A DNA stretch of 64,000 bases from Candidatus Coprenecus avistercoris (lineage in GTDB: Bacteria > Bacteroidota > Bacteroidia > Bacteroidales > UBA932), in contig DVHI01000074.1 in assembly GCA_018712275.1 (NCBI GenBank), positions 1 to 64,000 on the forward strand, read 5' to 3'. The position numbers and the translations under genes were made by a program. This document shows positions 51,301 to 60,874 of this stretch, one piece after another. Each line of letters begins with the position of its first letter. Within the stretch, counting starts at the first letter, position 1. The notes under the pieces were generated by a model. It did not search any database and was not told the DNA's origin. It was given only the letters and a program-made list of their open reading frames with translations.

Positions 51301-52293
51301 ATGGAGGTTAGTGCAAAAGTCATAGCAGAGCATCTCGGCGGGGAGATTGTCGGCGATCCTGAGGCAAAGGCATCGTCAGTTGCACGTATCGAGTCCGGCA
51401 AGCCCGGTACCCTGTGTTTTTTGGCCAATCCTAAGTATGAGCATTATCTGTATACCTGCAAGGCAAGTATAATTCTTATAAACAAATCTTTTGAGCCCAA
51501 AGAGGCAGTGAGCGCGACTCTCGTGAAGGTAGACAACGCATACGAGGCAGTGGCCTCGCTTCTGGACCTGCTCAATGCACTTAAAGCTGAAAAAAAGAAA
51601 GGACGGGCCTTGTCCGCTCATGTAGCGTGGTCAGCAAAGCTGGGTAAGGGTGTATATGTCGGTTCTCACGCATATATCGGCAGGAAGACCAGTGTCGGCC
51701 GGGGAAGTCAGATCTATCCTCAGGTCTATTTAGGAGACGGGGTCACTGTGGGCGAGAACTGCATCATCTATCCCGGTGTCCGCGTGTACAAGGGCTGTAA
51801 GATAGGCAACAACTGCATAATCCATGCTAATGCGGTAATAGGTTCGGACGGTTTCGGTTTCGCACCCACGGCGGACGGAACCTATAAGAAAATACCCCAG
51901 ACCGGCATCGTCACCATCGAGGACGACTGCGAGATAGGGGCCAATACCGTCATCGACCGTTCCACCATGGGCACCACCCTCATCGAGAAGGGTGTCAAGC
52001 TGGACAATCTCATCCAGGTGGCGCACAATGTGGTGATAGGCTCCAACACCGTCATAGCCGCCCAGGCCGGTATCGCCGGCTCGACCAAGATCGGCCGTTC
52101 GTGCATGATCGGAGGCCAGGTGGGCTTCGCAGGGCATATCACTATAGCTGACAGGACAATGATAGGGGCGCAGGCCGGACTGATGTCCGACGTCAAGGAG
52201 GAGGGCAAGACCCTACTGGGAAGTCCGGCGATGGAGCACAAGGACTTCATGAGGGCATACGCCGTCTTCCGCCGCAACGGCAGGAAGCAGTAA
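51301..52293 (+). CDS. lpxD: UDP-3-O-(3-hydroxyacyl)glucosamine N-acyltransferase
   Basis: The start at 51301 ([26 protein letters not shown]) fits the LpxD N-terminal domain; the ORF-track start is upstream and AT-rich. The 330-aa protein adds the second hydroxyacyl chain to the lipid A precursor. Residues ~1-100 bind the uridine, and residues ~105-310 are hexapeptide repeats forming a left-handed beta helix ([38 protein letters not shown] in pieces) with the catalytic region [16 protein letters not shown]-terminal helix ([14 protein letters not shown]) completes it. It is first of lpxD-lpxC-lpxA-wbqC. Confidence 0.95.
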   Translation: MEVSAKVIAEHLGGEIVGDPEAKASSVARIESGKPGTLCFLANPKYEHYLYTCKASIILINKSFEPKEAVSATLVKVDNAYEAVASLLDLLNALKAEKKKGRALSAHVAWSAKLGKGVYVGSHAYIGRKTSVGRGSQIYPQVYLGDGVTVGENCIIYPGVRVYKGCKIGNNCIIHANAVIGSDGFGFAPTADGTYKKIPQTGIVTIEDDCEIGANTVIDRSTMGTTLIEKGVKLDNLIQVAHNVVIGSNTVIAAQAGIAGSTKIGRSCMIGGQVGFAGHITIADRTMIGAQAGLMSDVKEEGKTLLGSPAMEHKDFMRAYAVFRRNGRKQ

Positions 52294-52317
52294 TCCGGCA
52301 GAATTAATAAGGAATCT

Positions 52318-53238
52318 ATGCAAGACAATCAGAAAACACTCAAAAGAGAATATACATTTGAAGGGAAGGGACTCCATTCTGGCCGTAAGGTCCGGATGAC
52401 ACTATGCCCGGCCCCGGCCGGAACCGGCATCCGTTTTCTAAGGGAGGATATCGGTCCGGATGCGGTGATTGAGGCTCTGGCCGACTATGTCACCACTACA
52501 CAGAGGGGTACTACCCTCGAGAAAGGAGAGATACGTCTTTCCACGCTGGAGCACTTGCTTTCGGCATTTTCAGGTATGGGAGTGGACAATGCACTGGTAA
52601 GAATCAATGCCCAGGAAGTCCCGATTCTGGACGGCAGCGCCCTTCCGTACGTAAGGGCTGTCTCAGCAGACGGCCTGCAGGAGCAGGATGCACCGCGCTC
52701 CTATTATAAAATAACGGAGCGGATCAGCCTGCGCGATGAAGCCTCCGGCTCTGAGATAGTCATCGATCCTGCAGATGACTTTTCTGTGGATCTGAAGATA
52801 GATTTCAATTCCCATGTGCTTGGAGTGCAGGATATTCACTATGACCGCTTGACTGACTATGCCTCTGAAGTGGCTCCATGCCGTACCTTTGTGTTTTTCC
52901 ATGAACTGGAGTTTCTCTTCAACAACAACCTTATCAAAGGAGGTGACCTCGAGAATGCTCTTGTAATCGTCGAGAAACCGGTTCCCGAGGAAGCTCTCTC
53001 GCGGATGGCCGCCCTCTTTAATGTGGAGAAGGTAGGAGTGTTGCCCAACGGTTATCTGGACAATGTCAGACTGCATTTCCCGAATGAATGTGCCAGACAT
53101 AAGTTACTGGACCTGATAGGGGATTTTTCCCTGATAGGGACCCGCATCCTTGGGAAGGTTACAGCGTTCAAGTCCGGTCACAGGATCAATACCGATATGG
53201 CACGGATTGTGAGAGAGAGGATAAAGAACAATAAATAA
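52318..53238 (+). CDS. lpxC: UDP-3-O-acyl-N-acetylglucosamine deacetylase, without FabZ domain
   Basis: The 306-aa zinc amidase performs the committed step of lipid A synthesis. Motifs are KREYTFEGKGLHSG, the zinc His in STLEHLLSAFSGMGVDNALV, the second zinc site in NECARHKLLDLIGDFSLIG (His and Asp), and FKSGHRINTDMARIVRERI (catalytic His). In many Bacteroidetes LpxC is fused at the C terminus to FabZ (~460 aa in total); here the protein stops right after the LpxC domain (RIKNNK). lpxA follows 11 nt later, so a fabZ gene must be elsewhere. Confidence 0.95.
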   Translation: MQDNQKTLKREYTFEGKGLHSGRKVRMTLCPAPAGTGIRFLREDIGPDAVIEALADYVTTTQRGTTLEKGEIRLSTLEHLLSAFSGMGVDNALVRINAQEVPILDGSALPYVRAVSADGLQEQDAPRSYYKITERISLRDEASGSEIVIDPADDFSVDLKIDFNSHVLGVQDIHYDRLTDYASEVAPCRTFVFFHELEFLFNNNLIKGGDLENALVIVEKPVPEEALSRMAALFNVEKVGVLPNGYLDNVRLHFPNECARHKLLDLIGDFSLIGTRILGKVTAFKSGHRINTDMARIVRERIKNNK

Positions 53239-53249
53239 ACTGAAAAGAT

Positions 53250-54041
53250 ATGCAATTCTCAACGGTACACCCCAACGCCAAAATAGCCGCGAACGTGGAC
53301 ATCAGTCCCTACTGCTACATCGCGGAGCATGTGGAGATAGGAGAGGGATGCGTTATAGGTCCCCACGCCACTATTCTGGATTACGTGAAAATAGGTAAAA
53401 ACTGCAAGATATTCCCAGGAGCCGTGGTAGGAGCCATTCCTCAGGATATGAAGTTCGCCGGCGAGGTGAGCTGGGTGGAGATAGGCGACAATACCGTCAT
53501 CCGCGAGTGCGCCACCGTCAACCGCGGTACGGCAGCCAGCGGAAAGCTTCTTACCAAGATCGGCGACAACTGCCTCATCATGTCCTACGCCCATGTTGCC
53601 CATGACTGCCATCTGGGCAATCACGTGATCCAGACCAGTTATGTAGGACTGGCCGGAGAGACCGACGTGGACGACTGGGCCATCATCGGAGGCGGCTCCC
53701 TGGCCCATCAGTTCTGCCACATCGGAGTACATGCCATGATTCAGGGCGGCTCCCGCATCACCAAGGACGTGCCTCCGTACGCCCTGGCCGGACGCCATCC
53801 CCTGTCCTTCTGCGGACTCAACAACGTGGGTCTGCGCCGCCGCGGCTTCTCCAATGAGCAGATAGACCGTATCCGCGAGATATACCGCATCATCTACAAC
53901 AGCGGACTCAACCGCAGCGATGCCTGCCTGGAAGTAGAGCGCGAGGTTCCACCCTGCATCGAGAGGGACAACATCCTCAATTTCATCCGCGCCTCCAAGA
54001 GAGGTATCATCAAGTTCACCGACCTTTCGGTAGATGAGTAG
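53250..54041 (+). CDS. lpxA: UDP-N-acetylglucosamine O-acyltransferase
   Basis: The 263-aa enzyme adds the first hydroxyacyl chain to UDP-GlcNAc in lipid A synthesis. Hexapeptide repeats fill residues ~1-185 (VHPNAKIAANVDISPYCYIAEHVEIGEGCVIG in pieces); the catalytic His is in MSYAHVAHDCHLGNH, and YALAGRHPLSFCGLNNVGLRRRGFS marks the transition to the C-terminal helical domain. Length matches E. coli LpxA (262). It lies 11 nt after lpxC and overlaps the WbqC-like gene by 8 nt. Confidence 0.96.
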   Translation: MQFSTVHPNAKIAANVDISPYCYIAEHVEIGEGCVIGPHATILDYVKIGKNCKIFPGAVVGAIPQDMKFAGEVSWVEIGDNTVIRECATVNRGTAASGKLLTKIGDNCLIMSYAHVAHDCHLGNHVIQTSYVGLAGETDVDDWAIIGGGSLAHQFCHIGVHAMIQGGSRITKDVPPYALAGRHPLSFCGLNNVGLRRRGFSNEQIDRIREIYRIIYNSGLNRSDACLEVEREVPPCIERDNILNFIRASKRGIIKFTDLSVDE

Positions 54042-54663
54042 CCGGCCGGACTGCGCCGTGGTGTCCACGGCCTATTTTCCTCCGGTGGAGTATTTCATGG
54101 CGGCAGCCGCTGCCGGCAGACTCCTGATAGAGGCACATGACTCATACGTCAAGCAGACTTACAGGAACCGTTGCAGGATCTATGCCTGCGACGGTGTCTT
54201 GTCTCTGACCGTACCCGTATCGCTGCCTTCCGGTTCGAGGGGGACTGGCGGAGCTCTCATAGACTATTCCAAGCCCTGGCTGCAGCAGCATGAGAGGGCG
54301 CTGATTTCCGCTTACCGCACCTCCGCATTCTTCGAATACTACCAGGACGACATTTTCCCTATTCTGGATGCACGTCCACGCCTGCTGGCGGAGCTGAATA
54401 TCCGCCTTATCCGCAGTCTCATGACTCTGCTGGGAGTGCGCTGCGAGATAGCCCTCACCACAGAGTATATCCCTGTCTATCCCCCGGATTATCTTGACCT
54501 GAGGGATGCGATACATCCTAAAAAAGCGGTTCCCGAAATATTCAGAGACCGCTTCAAACCTTATTATCAAGTGTTTTCAGATAGATTTGGATTTATCCCC
54601 GGTCTGAGTGTCCTTGACCTGCTGTTCAATGAGGGACCGGATGCTGTATCCTATCTTCTCTAG
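54034..54663 (+). CDS. WbqC-like family protein
   Basis: The 209-aa protein matches the WbqC-like family: VVSTAYFPPVEYFMAAAAAG near the start, AHDSYVKQTYRNRCRIY, then LTVPVSLPSGSRG, SKPWLQQHERALISAYRTSAFFEYYQDDIFPIL, and a C-terminal FSDRFGFIPGLSVLDLLFNEGP. The family name comes from an O-antigen cluster gene, and the biochemical role is not settled. Coupling to lpxA supports an envelope-related job here. Its TAG shares CTAG with the convergent outer-membrane gene stop. Confidence 0.88.
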   Translation: MSSRPDCAVVSTAYFPPVEYFMAAAAAGRLLIEAHDSYVKQTYRNRCRIYACDGVLSLTVPVSLPSGSRGTGGALIDYSKPWLQQHERALISAYRTSAFFEYYQDDIFPILDARPRLLAELNIRLIRSLMTLLGVRCEIALTTEYIPVYPPDYLDLRDAIHPKKAVPEIFRDRFKPYYQVFSDRFGFIPGLSVLDLLFNEGPDAVSYLL

Positions 54664-56234
54664 AACCTCCATCCGAGTGTAAGGAGTACCTTCCAGTTGC
54701 GGCTGCTCTCTTTTACGACAGGTGCCGGAGCACCCTCCGCATAGTTCTCGTAGAGGGAGAAGAGATTGTCTACTTTGTTGCAGAGCTGCTGATATGCCGC
54801 ATCGATGAAGAATCCGCCCGCCGTGCGGAAGCCAAGACCGGCCGAGGCGTAGTGGCGGGTGTTGTCGAAATCCCGCTCGGATGAACTGTACCAGTCATAT
54901 CCCAGGCGCACTGCCACCTGTTTGTGTGGCCATAGTTCAAGGCCGGCCCTGATATTGTTTACAGCCTGATAGTAGTCGTTCATATAGTCATTCTCGGCTG
55001 AGAATACGCTGCGGTCTCCGCCAGTAGAGGACATCCGGATGCTGCTGTAGTCAGCCCTTTCGTAGTCCACGCCTATGGCCATGAAGCTGCCGACAGTGTA
55101 GCCCAGGCCCAGATTCCACTTAAAGGGAGCCCTCACGCGGTAGGAGTAGGAACCTACGGGGGAGCTTATCTTGCTGTCTCCGAAGGTGCCCGTGCTGCCG
55201 CTGACTGTCTCCTGCCAGCTCTCGTTGAGGAACATCCAGTCCGGTGTGGATATCGAGCCTCCGATGGTCAGGCCTGCAACGGGTCTGACTATGAACCCGG
55301 CTGAGACGTCGACACCCAGTCCGGAAGTGGTCATCTGATATTCCCGGGTGAAGCGGGAGAACCCGGTCTGGAAGCGGCTCGGATCATCTGCCCGTTCGGA
55401 TATGGATGTGTACTCGTTGGCCCAGATGCTCTGGAGGGTGAGGTTGATGCCGAAGAAGAATATGTTGTCCACGTTTCCGGATATGTTGAAAACGATGTCC
55501 TGAACATATCCTGTCTTCTGGCGGCGGAAACTCTGTGTCAGGTTTTCAGGAGAGGCTATTACAGGATTGCCGTTCTCATCCTCATATAAATTCTCGGTGG
55601 CGCCTAGGAAGAATGACGGGTCTGCGGCCAGGGTGTCCAGCAGTCCTCCGTTCCAGGCCAGGACCTGGGTCCACGACGCTCCGGAGTTGTAGAACGGGTA
55701 GTCGTCATAGTCATCGTACATATCCATGTCGTATCCCAGAACTCCCTGGGGAACCGATGCCGCCAGGCTGCCCAGATAGGATGTGCCGCTCTGGGCTCCT
55801 GATCCTGAGCTGCTGAATGCGAAGTTGTTGGTCTGATTGGCAGTGATGCCTACGTTGATGTTGAGCAGCCCTCTGGTCCGACCGGTCTCGAAAGTTCCGA
55901 TCCAGCCGATGTTGGAGAGGGCAAAACGTGTCCGGCTGTCATTCGTGTTGCTGCCGAGGAAAGACGTGGAGGTGGCCGCCGAATATATTGAAGGTGTTAC
56001 GGTGAATTCTCCGTAACGGTAAACTCCTGATGCCGCAGGGTTGTATGCCAGGGCACCAAGGTCTCCTCCGAGGGCAGTCATTGCGTTGCCCATGGCCAGG
56101 CTTCGGGCAGTGCCGTCATAGTACTGGCTGGAGAACTGCAGGGCATTGAAAGTGTAGCTGGGAGTGAGTTGGGCATGAGCCTGTATGGCACCCAGGATCA
56201 GTACCCAAGCTATAATTGATATTTTTCTGTACAT
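54660..56234 (-). CDS. FadL/OmpP1-type outer-membrane transport protein
   Basis: The 524-aa protein has a signal peptide (MYRKISIIAWVLILGAIQAHA) and a FadL-like opening (QFSSQYYDGTARSLAMGNAMTALGGDLGALAYNPAASGVY), which resembles the N-terminal hatch of FadL barrels. The remainder is beta-strand rich and ends WKVLLTLGWRF, the terminal Phe used by the BAM complex. It probably carries hydrophobic compounds across the outer membrane. It lies 34 nt after the WYG-rich lipoprotein gene on the same strand, suggesting an operon, and converges with the WbqC-like gene. Confidence 0.87.
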   Translation of the reverse strand: MYRKISIIAWVLILGAIQAHAQLTPSYTFNALQFSSQYYDGTARSLAMGNAMTALGGDLGALAYNPAASGVYRYGEFTVTPSIYSAATSTSFLGSNTNDSRTRFALSNIGWIGTFETGRTRGLLNINVGITANQTNNFAFSSSGSGAQSGTSYLGSLAASVPQGVLGYDMDMYDDYDDYPFYNSGASWTQVLAWNGGLLDTLAADPSFFLGATENLYEDENGNPVIASPENLTQSFRRQKTGYVQDIVFNISGNVDNIFFFGINLTLQSIWANEYTSISERADDPSRFQTGFSRFTREYQMTTSGLGVDVSAGFIVRPVAGLTIGGSISTPDWMFLNESWQETVSGSTGTFGDSKISSPVGSYSYRVRAPFKWNLGLGYTVGSFMAIGVDYERADYSSIRMSSTGGDRSVFSAENDYMNDYYQAVNNIRAGLELWPHKQVAVRLGYDWYSSSERDFDNTRHYASAGLGFRTAGGFFIDAAYQQLCNKVDNLFSLYENYAEGAPAPVVKESSRNWKVLLTLGWRF

Positions 56235-56268
56235 GTTGTTTCTTCCTTATTGAATGTTTTTCCGTGCA

Positions 56269-57519
56269 TTACCGGCGTCCTCCGCCACCACCGCTGCGGC
56301 CGCCTCTCCCGGTATAGGTCCGGCCTCCGCCGCCCATTGACGAGCGGGAGAAACTGCCGGTGCTGAAGGTGCGGGTTCCGGAGCTGTTGTAGGAGTTCCG
56401 GTTGAAAGTGGTATTACGGGAATCGTAGGTGGTGCCGCGGTTGAATCCGGTATTGTCCCTGCCGGTTCTTAGGTTGAATGACTGGCGGCTCTCGAAGGGA
56501 CTGCGGAAGCTCTCTGTACTCGATGCTGCCGGTCTCCTGTAGCTGGTTGTGCCTGATGATGCGGGTCTGCGGAATGAACTGCCGTTGCCGTAGACGGTCC
56601 TGCCGTCACTTGCAGTGACTCTGGATGTGGAGGCTGTGTTTCTGAAGCTGCCGCGGTTTACGTAACGCTCACCCATATTGACACTGCCTGTGCTTGTAGG
56701 TCTGGACTGGAAAGTCCGTCCAGACACTGTGCTTCTGCCGGAGGTGCCGGAGCCTCTGACGACGGACATCGAGGGTGCTGCTGTCCTGCCGCCTGAGCGC
56801 AGGGATGTTCCGGTGGTCCCGGACGCCAGTCTCCTGCCGCCGGTTACTCCGCTGCCTGTGCGTATCCCGACATTTCTCTTTCCGTAGTAGGTGGGATAGA
56901 AGGATGCCACGGGATAACCCCAGGGGCCGTACCACGGATCGTACCATCCCCAGTATCCTGGACCGTACCATCCTGCATACCATCCTCCCCACGGGCCATA
57001 CCAGGGATCCCAAGCCAGACCGAAGCCGAAGCCCCAGCCGCAGTACCAGGGGTCATACCAGCCCCATCCGTACCACGGGCTGTGCCATCCCCATCTGTAC
57101 CAGGAGGGGCCGAATGCGCCCCAGTATCTCCAGTCCCAGTATGAGTAATAGTCACGGTAGCCGTATCCGGGATACCAGTCGTTGAAATCGAAATTAAAGT
57201 TGAGGTTGACCTGACCGAGAGAGTCCAGCGGTTGGTCAAACATCAGTGTGTACTGTTTTTCCGGTACATAGGATACATCCAGAGTGCTGTTGGCGCTGGC
57301 TATGACTATGGTGTCCGAGAAGCGGGCCGCCTCCTGACGGGTACGGCTTATGAGCTTCTGAACTTCCTCGCTGTCTGCCCTGGCTTCTTCGCGGACGTCA
57401 CCGGAAGGTCTGTAATATATGCCGTCTTCAAATGCGGAAGATGCATAGTAAGAGGATGTTCCGCAGGAGGTCAACAGGACCGCGGAACAGATCGAAAGCA
57501 AAATCAAACTTTTTTTCAT
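56269..57519 (-). CDS. Lipoprotein with a Trp/Tyr/Gly-rich segment and a Ser/Arg/Thr-rich tail
   Basis: The 416-aa product has a lipoprotein signal (ICSAVLLTSCGTSS). Residues ~45-110 are ordinary sequence with a helix (EEVQKLISRTRQEAARFSD). Residues ~118-210 are extraordinarily rich in Trp, Tyr, Gly and Pro with loose repeats of GWYDPWYG and WYGPWG; Trp and Tyr make up roughly two fifths of that stretch. Residues ~215-416 are Ser/Thr/Arg/Gly-rich, ending GGRSGGGGGRR, and are probably unstructured. I know no function. It could be a surface-exposed adhesive or matrix-binding protein. It precedes the FadL-like gene and is divergent from proS. Confidence 0.75.
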   Translation of the reverse strand: MKKSLILLSICSAVLLTSCGTSSYYASSAFEDGIYYRPSGDVREEARADSEEVQKLISRTRQEAARFSDTIVIASANSTLDVSYVPEKQYTLMFDQPLDSLGQVNLNFNFDFNDWYPGYGYRDYYSYWDWRYWGAFGPSWYRWGWHSPWYGWGWYDPWYCGWGFGFGLAWDPWYGPWGGWYAGWYGPGYWGWYDPWYGPWGYPVASFYPTYYGKRNVGIRTGSGVTGGRRLASGTTGTSLRSGGRTAAPSMSVVRGSGTSGRSTVSGRTFQSRPTSTGSVNMGERYVNRGSFRNTASTSRVTASDGRTVYGNGSSFRRPASSGTTSYRRPAASSTESFRSPFESRQSFNLRTGRDNTGFNRGTTYDSRNTTFNRNSYNSSGTRTFSTGSFSRSSMGGGGRTYTGRGGRSGGGGGRR

Positions 57520-57548
57520 ACCTAACCTCCTTTTTAGTCAATAATTAC

Positions 57549-57556
57549 TACTTTTG
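57549..57556 (+). promoter_or_regulatory. Candidate -7 element for proS
   Basis: TACTTTTG matches TAnnTTTG, 42 nt before the proS start at 57599; it lies inside the longer ORF-track version, supporting the later start. No clear -33 box. Confidence 0.5.
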
Positions 57557-57598
57557 CAACACAAATTAACAAAAATCATTCCATATAAACAAGACATA

Positions 57599-59077
57599 AT
57601 GGCAAAAGAGGTTACTAGCAAAGAAGAGAATTATTCGCAGTGGTACAACAATCTGGTAGTCAAGGCTGATCTCGCCGAGAACTCAGCCGTCCGCGGCTGC
57701 ATGGTCATCAAGCCCTACGGCTATGCCATCTGGGAGAAGATGCACGAGCAGCTTGACAGGATGTTCAAGGCCACAGGTCATCAGAACGCATATTTCCCCC
57801 TTTTCATACCGAAATCATTCCTCAGCCGTGAGGCCGAGCATGTGGAGGGTTTCGCCAAGGAGTGCGCGGTGGTGACGCACCACCGTCTCATGGCCAATCC
57901 TGACGGTCCCGGAGTAGTAGTGGACCCGGACGCAAGACTGGAGGAGGAACTCATCGTGCGTCCCACATCGGAGACCATTATCTGGAACAGCTATAAGAAC
58001 TGGATCAAGTCCTACCGCGACCTGCCCATCCTGGTCAACCAGTGGGCCAATGTCGTGCGCTGGGAGATGCGTACCCGTCTCTTCCTACGTACCGCCGAGT
58101 TCCTCTGGCAGGAGGGACACACCGCCCACGCTACGGCTCAGGAGGCGATGGAGGAGGCCGAGAGGATGGTCCATGTCTATGCCGATTTCGCCCGCAATTA
58201 CATGGCCATGCCGGTAGTGGTGGGTCACAAGTCAGAGCACGAGAGATTTGCCGGAGCCCTGGATACACTCACCATAGAGGCGATGATGCAGGACGGAAAG
58301 GCCCTGCAGGCCGGTACATCCCACTTCCTCGGACAGAACTTCGCCAAGGCTTTCGACGTGAAGTTCGCCGACAAGGACGGCAAGCTCGACTACGTGTGGG
58401 CTACTTCATGGGGTGTGTCCACCCGTCTGATGGGAGCCCTCATCATGGCTCACGGTGACAACAACGGACTCGTCCTGCCTCCGGCCATCGCTCCGATACA
58501 GGTAGTGTTCGTACCTATATATAAAGGTCAGGAGGAGCTCGACCGGATGGTGGCATATATGAAGGAGATCGCCGCCGAGCTTGGAAAGGCCGGCATTTCC
58601 ACCAAGATAGACGACCGGGACAATGTCCGCTCCGGCTTCAAGTTCGCCGAGTGGGAGCTCAAGGGAGTGCCCGTGAGGGTGGTGATCGGTCCCCGCGACC
58701 TCGAGAGGGGCGAGGTGGAGATCTGCCGCAGGGATACTCTGGAGAAGTCAGCCGCATCCCGTGAGGGTCTTGCCGGGCATATCAAGGGCCTGCTGGATGA
58801 GATTCAGTCCAATATCTACAACAAGGCCCTCGCTTTCCGCGAGTCCAAGACCGTCAAGGTGGACACCTGGGACGAGTTCAAGGAGCGCATAGAGGAAGGA
58901 GGCTTCCTGCTCTGTCACTGGGACGGCACTCCCGAGACCGAGATGAGGATCCAGGAGGAGACAAAGGCGACCATCAGGTGCATCCCCGTAGACAGCTGTG
59001 TGTGCGAGGAACCCGGCAAATGCGTGTATTCCGGCCGCCCTTCGCAGCGCAGAGTGATATTCGCAAGGTCATATTAA
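57599..59077 (+). CDS. proS: Prolyl-tRNA synthetase (eukaryote/archaeal-like type)
   Basis: The start at 57599 ([29 protein letters not shown]) is preferred because a promoter box lies within the longer ORF. The 492-aa class II synthetase has [37 protein letters not shown] (motif 2 follows in [26 protein letters not shown]), and motif 3 [24 protein letters not shown] (quoted in part). An anticodon-binding domain and the C-terminal zinc-like domain (CVCEEPGKC ... RSY) follow. It lacks the bacterial-type insertion editing domain, as expected for this shorter class. It leads an operon with two unknown genes and tilS. Confidence 0.96.
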   Translation: MAKEVTSKEENYSQWYNNLVVKADLAENSAVRGCMVIKPYGYAIWEKMHEQLDRMFKATGHQNAYFPLFIPKSFLSREAEHVEGFAKECAVVTHHRLMANPDGPGVVVDPDARLEEELIVRPTSETIIWNSYKNWIKSYRDLPILVNQWANVVRWEMRTRLFLRTAEFLWQEGHTAHATAQEAMEEAERMVHVYADFARNYMAMPVVVGHKSEHERFAGALDTLTIEAMMQDGKALQAGTSHFLGQNFAKAFDVKFADKDGKLDYVWATSWGVSTRLMGALIMAHGDNNGLVLPPAIAPIQVVFVPIYKGQEELDRMVAYMKEIAAELGKAGISTKIDDRDNVRSGFKFAEWELKGVPVRVVIGPRDLERGEVEICRRDTLEKSAASREGLAGHIKGLLDEIQSNIYNKALAFRESKTVKVDTWDEFKERIEEGGFLLCHWDGTPETEMRIQEETKATIRCIPVDSCVCEEPGKCVYSGRPSQRRVIFARSY

Positions 59078-59089
59078 CACTATACGGCA

Positions 59090-59803
59090 ATGAACAGTGA
59101 TGATTCCAGCCCCCGGCAGAGGATAATCAGTCTTCTGAATGTCAAGTCTGTAATCAAGTCGCAGATATTCGACCAGTGTCTGGAGGTGTTCAGCGTGCTC
59201 AAGGACGTGCTGAGCGAGATGAGTAATGACTTGAACGAGATGCTCGTGAATACCGGCTCGCGCCGTGTCCGTCTGGAGTACAGGGACAGGGGCAAGTTCG
59301 AGGCAGAGCTCAAGTTTGCCGACGACGTGCTGATATTCAGCCTGCATACGGATATCTTCCAGTTCGACAGGGAGCACCCTGTGTGGAAGAACCCCTACGT
59401 TAGGAACAGTCCTTATAACGGTTACTGCGGAGTAATCAGCGTCTACAACTTCCTCTACGACTCCCTGAAGTACAACCGCAACGATGACCTGGGCTACCTG
59501 GTGGCACGTATGTTCATCAACAAGGACAAGGCTTTCTTCGTGGAGGGCAAGCGCCAGAAGAGACAGATTACGGACCTTTTCGGAAAGAGCACGCTTACCC
59601 GCGACGACCTGGTGGCCTTCGTGGAGTCAGCGATCAACTATTCCCTTTCATTCGACCTGCTGGTTCCTCCCTATGATATGGTAAAGGAGGCTACGGTGGG
59701 AGAGATGAACACCAAGATAGAGTCATCCAGGATGAGAACGGGTAAACGGCTTGGATTCAAGTATAATTCAGATGATGTTTTAAATACGGAAGATAATGAG
59801 TAA
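59090..59803 (+). CDS. Conserved hypothetical protein between proS and a DUF3078 gene
   Basis: The 237-aa protein has no signal peptide or membrane helix and no named motif that I recognise. It starts SPRQRIISLLNVKSVIKSQIFDQCLEVFSVLKDVLSEM (in pieces), which is helical, and then has a beta-rich centre (RRVRLEYRDRGKFEAELKFADDVLIFSLHTDIFQFD) with the short motif NGYCGVISVYNFLYDSLKYNR. The C-terminal third is helical and charged. The gene lies 12 nt after proS and overlaps the following outer-membrane gene by 8 nt, so it is part of that operon. Similar genes are common in Bacteroidetes as cytoplasmic proteins of unknown function. Confidence 0.75.
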   Translation: MNSDDSSPRQRIISLLNVKSVIKSQIFDQCLEVFSVLKDVLSEMSNDLNEMLVNTGSRRVRLEYRDRGKFEAELKFADDVLIFSLHTDIFQFDREHPVWKNPYVRNSPYNGYCGVISVYNFLYDSLKYNRNDDLGYLVARMFINKDKAFFVEGKRQKRQITDLFGKSTLTRDDLVAFVESAINYSLSFDLLVPPYDMVKEATVGEMNTKIESSRMRTGKRLGFKYNSDDVLNTEDNE

Positions 59804-60872
59804 GAGATATTTTATAGGTTCAGTACTGCTGGCTGCGGTGTTGTGCTGTCATGCTTCCGATGCTTTGGCCTCGGACCGGAAGAAGGAGCGTGCAACGGAT
59901 GTGGACTACAAGGAAATAAAGTCTGTCGAGATCGACACATCAGCTCTTGATCCGGCGCAGAAAGTATGCTTTGGTATTGTCTCGTCCATAGACGGGTCTG
60001 CTGTCGACACTGCCTCCAAGGAAGAACCGAAGTACTGGACCAACGGTATTCTGACTCAGGTGGGTTTCTCTCAGGTCTCATTGACCAACTGGGCGGAGGG
60101 AGGTTCGGCCAATGTCTCCCTGAACGGCTTGATAGATGCCAACGCCAACTATGCCAAGGACAAGATGATATTCGAGAACAGACTGAAGATATCCTATGGA
60201 TTCGTGCAGTCTTTCGAGAGAGGAACTCCACTGAACCAGCAGTTCGACAAGAGTGATGACCGTGTCCAGCTCGACAGCAAGTGGGGATGGATGCTGAAGG
60301 ACAAGCTGTACTTTTCATCTCTGTTCAATTTCAGAACCCAGCTGACACCCACATACGAATATGTAACGGCAGAGGACGGTACGGTGACGCGAAACGCCCA
60401 GTCAAATTTCATGGCTCCAGGTTATCTGTCTCTCGGTTTCGGTATCAACTACAGACCGTTCAATTTCCTGTCATTCAACATTTCCCCTGCAACTGGCAAT
60501 CTTGTTGTAGTGACGGATGAGAATCTGCGGGAGACTTACGGCAATGATCCAGGTCAGGCCGTGAGGGCTGAGTTCGGAGCGCAGCTCAAGATGGATGTGA
60601 ACTATACTTGGAAGATTCTGAAGATAAGCTCTGCACTCACACTTTTCTCCAACTATCTGGACCATCCTGAGAATATCCAGGTGTACTGGGATGTGGACGC
60701 ATCGCTGGCTCTGACCAAGGTACTGACGCTCACTGCCCGTACCAATCTGATTTATGACGAGAACATAATGATCGCCGACGAATTCGGTATTACGGCTCCC
60801 AGAGTGCAGTTCAAGGAGATAGTCAGTCTGGGACTCACCTGGACTTTCGGGCAGTATATCAAGCCGGAATAG
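59796..60872 (+). CDS. DUF3078 outer-membrane protein
   Basis: The 358-aa product has a signal peptide (MSKRYFIGSVLLAAVLCCHASDALA). The DUF3078 region covers most of the mature part: KYWTNGILTQVGFSQVSLTNWAEGGSANVSLNGLIDANANY (in pieces), which has the family's conserved WxxGG segment, then strands such as MIFENRLKISYGFVQSF and a C-terminal LGLTWTFGQYIKPE. It is likely a porin-like barrel restricted to Bacteroidetes; the ligand is unknown. It overlaps the upstream gene by 8 nt and is followed after 2 nt by tilS. Confidence 0.88.
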   Translation: MSKRYFIGSVLLAAVLCCHASDALASDRKKERATDVDYKEIKSVEIDTSALDPAQKVCFGIVSSIDGSAVDTASKEEPKYWTNGILTQVGFSQVSLTNWAEGGSANVSLNGLIDANANYAKDKMIFENRLKISYGFVQSFERGTPLNQQFDKSDDRVQLDSKWGWMLKDKLYFSSLFNFRTQLTPTYEYVTAEDGTVTRNAQSNFMAPGYLSLGFGINYRPFNFLSFNISPATGNLVVVTDENLRETYGNDPGQAVRAEFGAQLKMDVNYTWKILKISSALTLFSNYLDHPENIQVYWDVDASLALTKVLTLTARTNLIYDENIMIADEFGITAPRVQFKEIVSLGLTWTFGQYIKPE

Positions 60873-60874
60873 CT

